Program-made: the position numbers and the translations under genes
Assembly: GCA_964612975.1 (NCBI GenBank)
Contig: CAZTGC010000002.1
Coordinates: 62,001 to 126,000 of the forward strand
Length of the DNA stretch: 64,000 nt
Reading direction: 5' to 3'
From: NZ13-RE01 sp964612975
GTDB taxonomy: Bacteria > Dictyoglomota > Dictyoglomia > Dictyoglomales > Dictyoglomaceae
Notes under the pieces: generated by a model
Databases searched by the model: none
Seen by the model: only the letters and a program-made list of their open reading frames with translations
What the model was told of the DNA's origin: nothing
Shown here: piece after piece, positions 62,323-64,000 of the stretch
Position numbering within the stretch: the first letter of the stretch is position 1
Layout of the letters: the number at the start of each line of letters is the position of its first letter

Positions 62323-63141
62323 ATGGGAGTAGTTCTATTAGCTGCATTGGTGTTAGGAGGAATAGGGCTAATTTTTGGGAGTAGCCTTGCCTTTGCTGGG
62401 AAAAAATTTGCTGTCCAAATTGATCCAGAACTCTCTAAAATCTTAGAAGCTTTGCCAGGGAGTAATTGTGGTGCCTGTGGATATCCTGGATGTGAGGGAT
62501 TGGCTCAGGCAATTATAGAGGGAAAAGCTCCATATACTGGTTGTGTTGCTGGAGGAGAAAAAGTCGCAAAGGATGTAGCAAAAGTCTTGGGTTTAGATGG
62601 AGAAGCGGCCTTAGCTAAAAAAATTGCTTTTTTAACTTGCCAGGGAGGAAGGGAAATCACAACTAAAAGGTTTATATATAGAGGAGTTGAAACCTGTAGG
62701 GCATCTGATTTGACTCAAGGAGGAGAAAAGGGATGTCCCAATGGATGTCTTGGATATGGGGATTGTGTTAAGATATGTCCCTTTGATGCAATACATATGG
62801 GTAAAGATGAACTTCCCAAGATTGATTCTATAAAATGTACAGGATGTGGATTATGCGTTAAGGAATGTCCAAGAAAAGTTTTGACTCTTCTTCCCGTTAA
62901 TATTCCCTTACTTTTAGGCTGTAAGACTGTACTTCCTGGTCCTGATGCGAGACAAGTATGTTTAAAAGCCTGTATTGGCTGTGGAATATGTGCTCGGGTG
63001 TGTCCCACTGGTGCTATAAAAATGCAGGGTAGACTTCCTGTAATAAATTATGAAATTTGCGATGTTTGTGGGATCTGTGTAGAGAAATGTCCAACAAAAG
63101 CCCTTATTTTATTGAGGAAGGAAGTACTAGTTATTAAGTGA
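62323..63141 (+). CDS. rnfB: Rnf complex subunit B (ferredoxin-type)
   Basis: A 272-residue ferredoxin-oxidising subunit. A short membrane helix (about 2-26) is followed by the Fe-S domain GSNCGACGYPGCEGLAQA, CTGC-type Cys, then four Cx2-3Cx2C ferredoxin motifs (CLGYGDCVKICP, CTGCGLCVKECP, CIGCGICARVCP, CDVCGICVEKCP). That is about five [4Fe-4S] clusters, more than the three of E. coli-type RnfB and typical of anaerobes. It is the entry point for electrons from reduced ferredoxin. Its stop shares one base with apbE. Confidence 0.95.
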   Translation: MGVVLLAALVLGGIGLIFGSSLAFAGKKFAVQIDPELSKILEALPGSNCGACGYPGCEGLAQAIIEGKAPYTGCVAGGEKVAKDVAKVLGLDGEAALAKKIAFLTCQGGREITTKRFIYRGVETCRASDLTQGGEKGCPNGCLGYGDCVKICPFDAIHMGKDELPKIDSIKCTGCGLCVKECPRKVLTLLPVNIPLLLGCKTVLPGPDARQVCLKACIGCGICARVCPTGAIKMQGRLPVINYEICDVCGICVEKCPTKALILLRKEVLVIK

Positions 63142-64000
63142 TGAGATTTTTGAGGTATTTAATTTTTTTATTTGTAATATTTTTTGTAGCTTTTTATATA
63201 AGAGAAAACTTTTATCAAGAGGAGTCGCAGAAAAATGGAATTTTAATGGATACTTTTATAAATATACATTTTTGGGGAAAGGATAGCAAAAAAGCAGAAG
63301 AAATTTGTTGGAAGGTGTTAGAAAGTTTAGATGAGAAATTAAATAGATTTAATACGAAAAGCGAAATTTATAAAATAAACAAAAATGCAGGAAATTGGGT
63401 GGGAGTTTCTGGAGAAGTAGAAGATATTTTAAGAAAGGCAAAACATTATGCAGAGATTTCTGATGGTCTGTTCGATCCTACCATTGGACCCTTGATGAGA
63501 TTATGGGGATTCTATAATGGGAGTTTATATATTCCTACCGAAAAAGAGTTAAAAAAAACCTTAGAGAAGGTAAATTGGAAGGATCTGGAGATGTGGAACG
63601 GAAAAGTGAGACTTAGGAAAAAGGGAATGTCCTTAGATTTAGGTGGAATTGCAAAGGGATACGCAGTCCAAAAACTTTTAGAAATCTCTAAAAATCTCAA
63701 CTTGAAAAGAGTTTTTTTAGATATAGGAGGAACTATTGGGGTATATGGAAAGGCTTTGAAGGGAGATTATTGGATAATTAGAATTAGGCATCCCAGAAGG
63801 GAAGGAAAGATAATAGGTAAAATAAAAATTAAAGAAGGAGTAGTGGCAACATCAGGAGACTATGAAAGATTCTTTATAAAAGACGGAAAAAGATATCCTC
63901 ACATAATAAATCCTAAGACAGGATATCCCTCCTCTGAAATAATGAGTGTCACTGTTATAAGTAGTAATGGGATTACTGCAGATGCTTTATCTACATTATT
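63141..64000 (+). CDS. apbE: ApbE-type FAD:protein FMN transferase, 3'-truncated by window edge
   Basis: The frame opens at ATG 63141 (overlapping rnfB by 1 bp) and runs past the window end with no stop, 286 codons visible. An N-terminal membrane or lipoprotein-like helix (RYLIFLFVIFFVAFYI) leads to the ApbE domain: SDGLFDPTIGPLMRLWGF, SLDLGGIAKGYAVQKLL (FAD-binding), and NPKTGYPSSEIMSVTV (metal-binding, with D in TADALST). It attaches FMN to Thr in RnfG and RnfD. Last visible gene of the tig-rnf run. Confidence 0.95.
   Translation, partial: MRFLRYLIFLFVIFFVAFYIRENFYQEESQKNGILMDTFINIHFWGKDSKKAEEICWKVLESLDEKLNRFNTKSEIYKINKNAGNWVGVSGEVEDILRKAKHYAEISDGLFDPTIGPLMRLWGFYNGSLYIPTEKELKKTLEKVNWKDLEMWNGKVRLRKKGMSLDLGGIAKGYAVQKLLEISKNLNLKRVFLDIGGTIGVYGKALKGDYWIIRIRHPRREGKIIGKIKIKEGVVATSGDYERFFIKDGKRYPHIINPKTGYPSSEIMSVTVISSNGITADALSTL

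Overview
The window is a low-GC bacterial chromosome segment, dense in genes, with many 1-50 bp gene overlaps, strong AGGAGG-type ribosome binding sites and Lys/Glu/Ile-rich proteins. The gene set points to an anaerobic, carbohydrate-degrading thermophile: Rnf complex, split glycine decarboxylase, citramalate synthase, GH51/GH16/GH18 hydrolases, TrmFO and RNase HII. A Dictyoglomus-like organism fits best. That assignment is inference from gene content and composition, not from a database comparison.

Layout. (1) 1-3919: leuC (cut by the window edge), leuD, leuB and cimA, a branched-chain amino acid operon ending in a clear terminator. (2) 3963-5935, minus: two Gfo/Idh/MocA oxidoreductases; the upstream one seems to start at an ATA codon. 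(3) 6140-11079: a nitronate monooxygenase-like flavoprotein, then a pentose cassette (GH51 arabinofuranosidase, AraD-type epimerase, FucI/AraA-fold isomerase). (4) 11145-16232, minus: secreted GH16 laminarinase, UPF0145 protein, small membrane protein, tRNA-Leu, Eis-like acetyltransferase and GH18 protein. (5) 16376-24028: arsC, then a PadR regulator with a dyad operator, followed by about 2.7 kb in which every gene is broken (DUF5320-like, two permease genes, an Mrp-type ATPase, a NifX-like protein). After these come intact tldD/tldE, 836 bp of decayed or non-coding DNA, and a cysteine-free ArsR regulator. (6) 24204-36548: a long housekeeping run, ffh-rpsP-khpA-rimM-trmD-rplS-lepB-rnhB-yraN-comM-dprA-topA-trmFO-xer plus a small exported protein. 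(7) 36536-51597, minus: MEMO1-pth-mfd-prsA; mazG-hup; and gcvT-gcvH-gcvPA-gcvPB followed by two radical SAM genes, cca and an unknown gene. (8) 51709-52394: eight tRNA genes with encoded CCA ends. (9) 52464-64000: tig-clpP-clpX-valS, then rnfCDGEAB and an apbE-type flavin transferase cut by the window edge.

How the parts connect. The two radical SAM genes are coupled to the glycine-cleavage genes, whose GcvH needs lipoylation; they are good candidates for a LipS1/LipS2-type two-protein lipoyl synthase. ApbE directly after rnfB fits its role of attaching FMN to RnfG and RnfD, both of which keep the flavinylation motif. The GH51/AraD/isomerase set would turn arabinan side chains into pentulose phosphates, but no kinase is present here. 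The PadR-led cluster has decayed as a unit while its regulator and operator stay intact.

I found no CRISPR array, prophage, insertion sequence or defence island. The least ordinary parts are the radical SAM pair, the decayed PadR module, the ATA start and several regulatory layouts: a terminator touching the gcvT ribosome binding site, a probable leaderless MEMO1 mRNA, and a dyad inside the ffh promoter.
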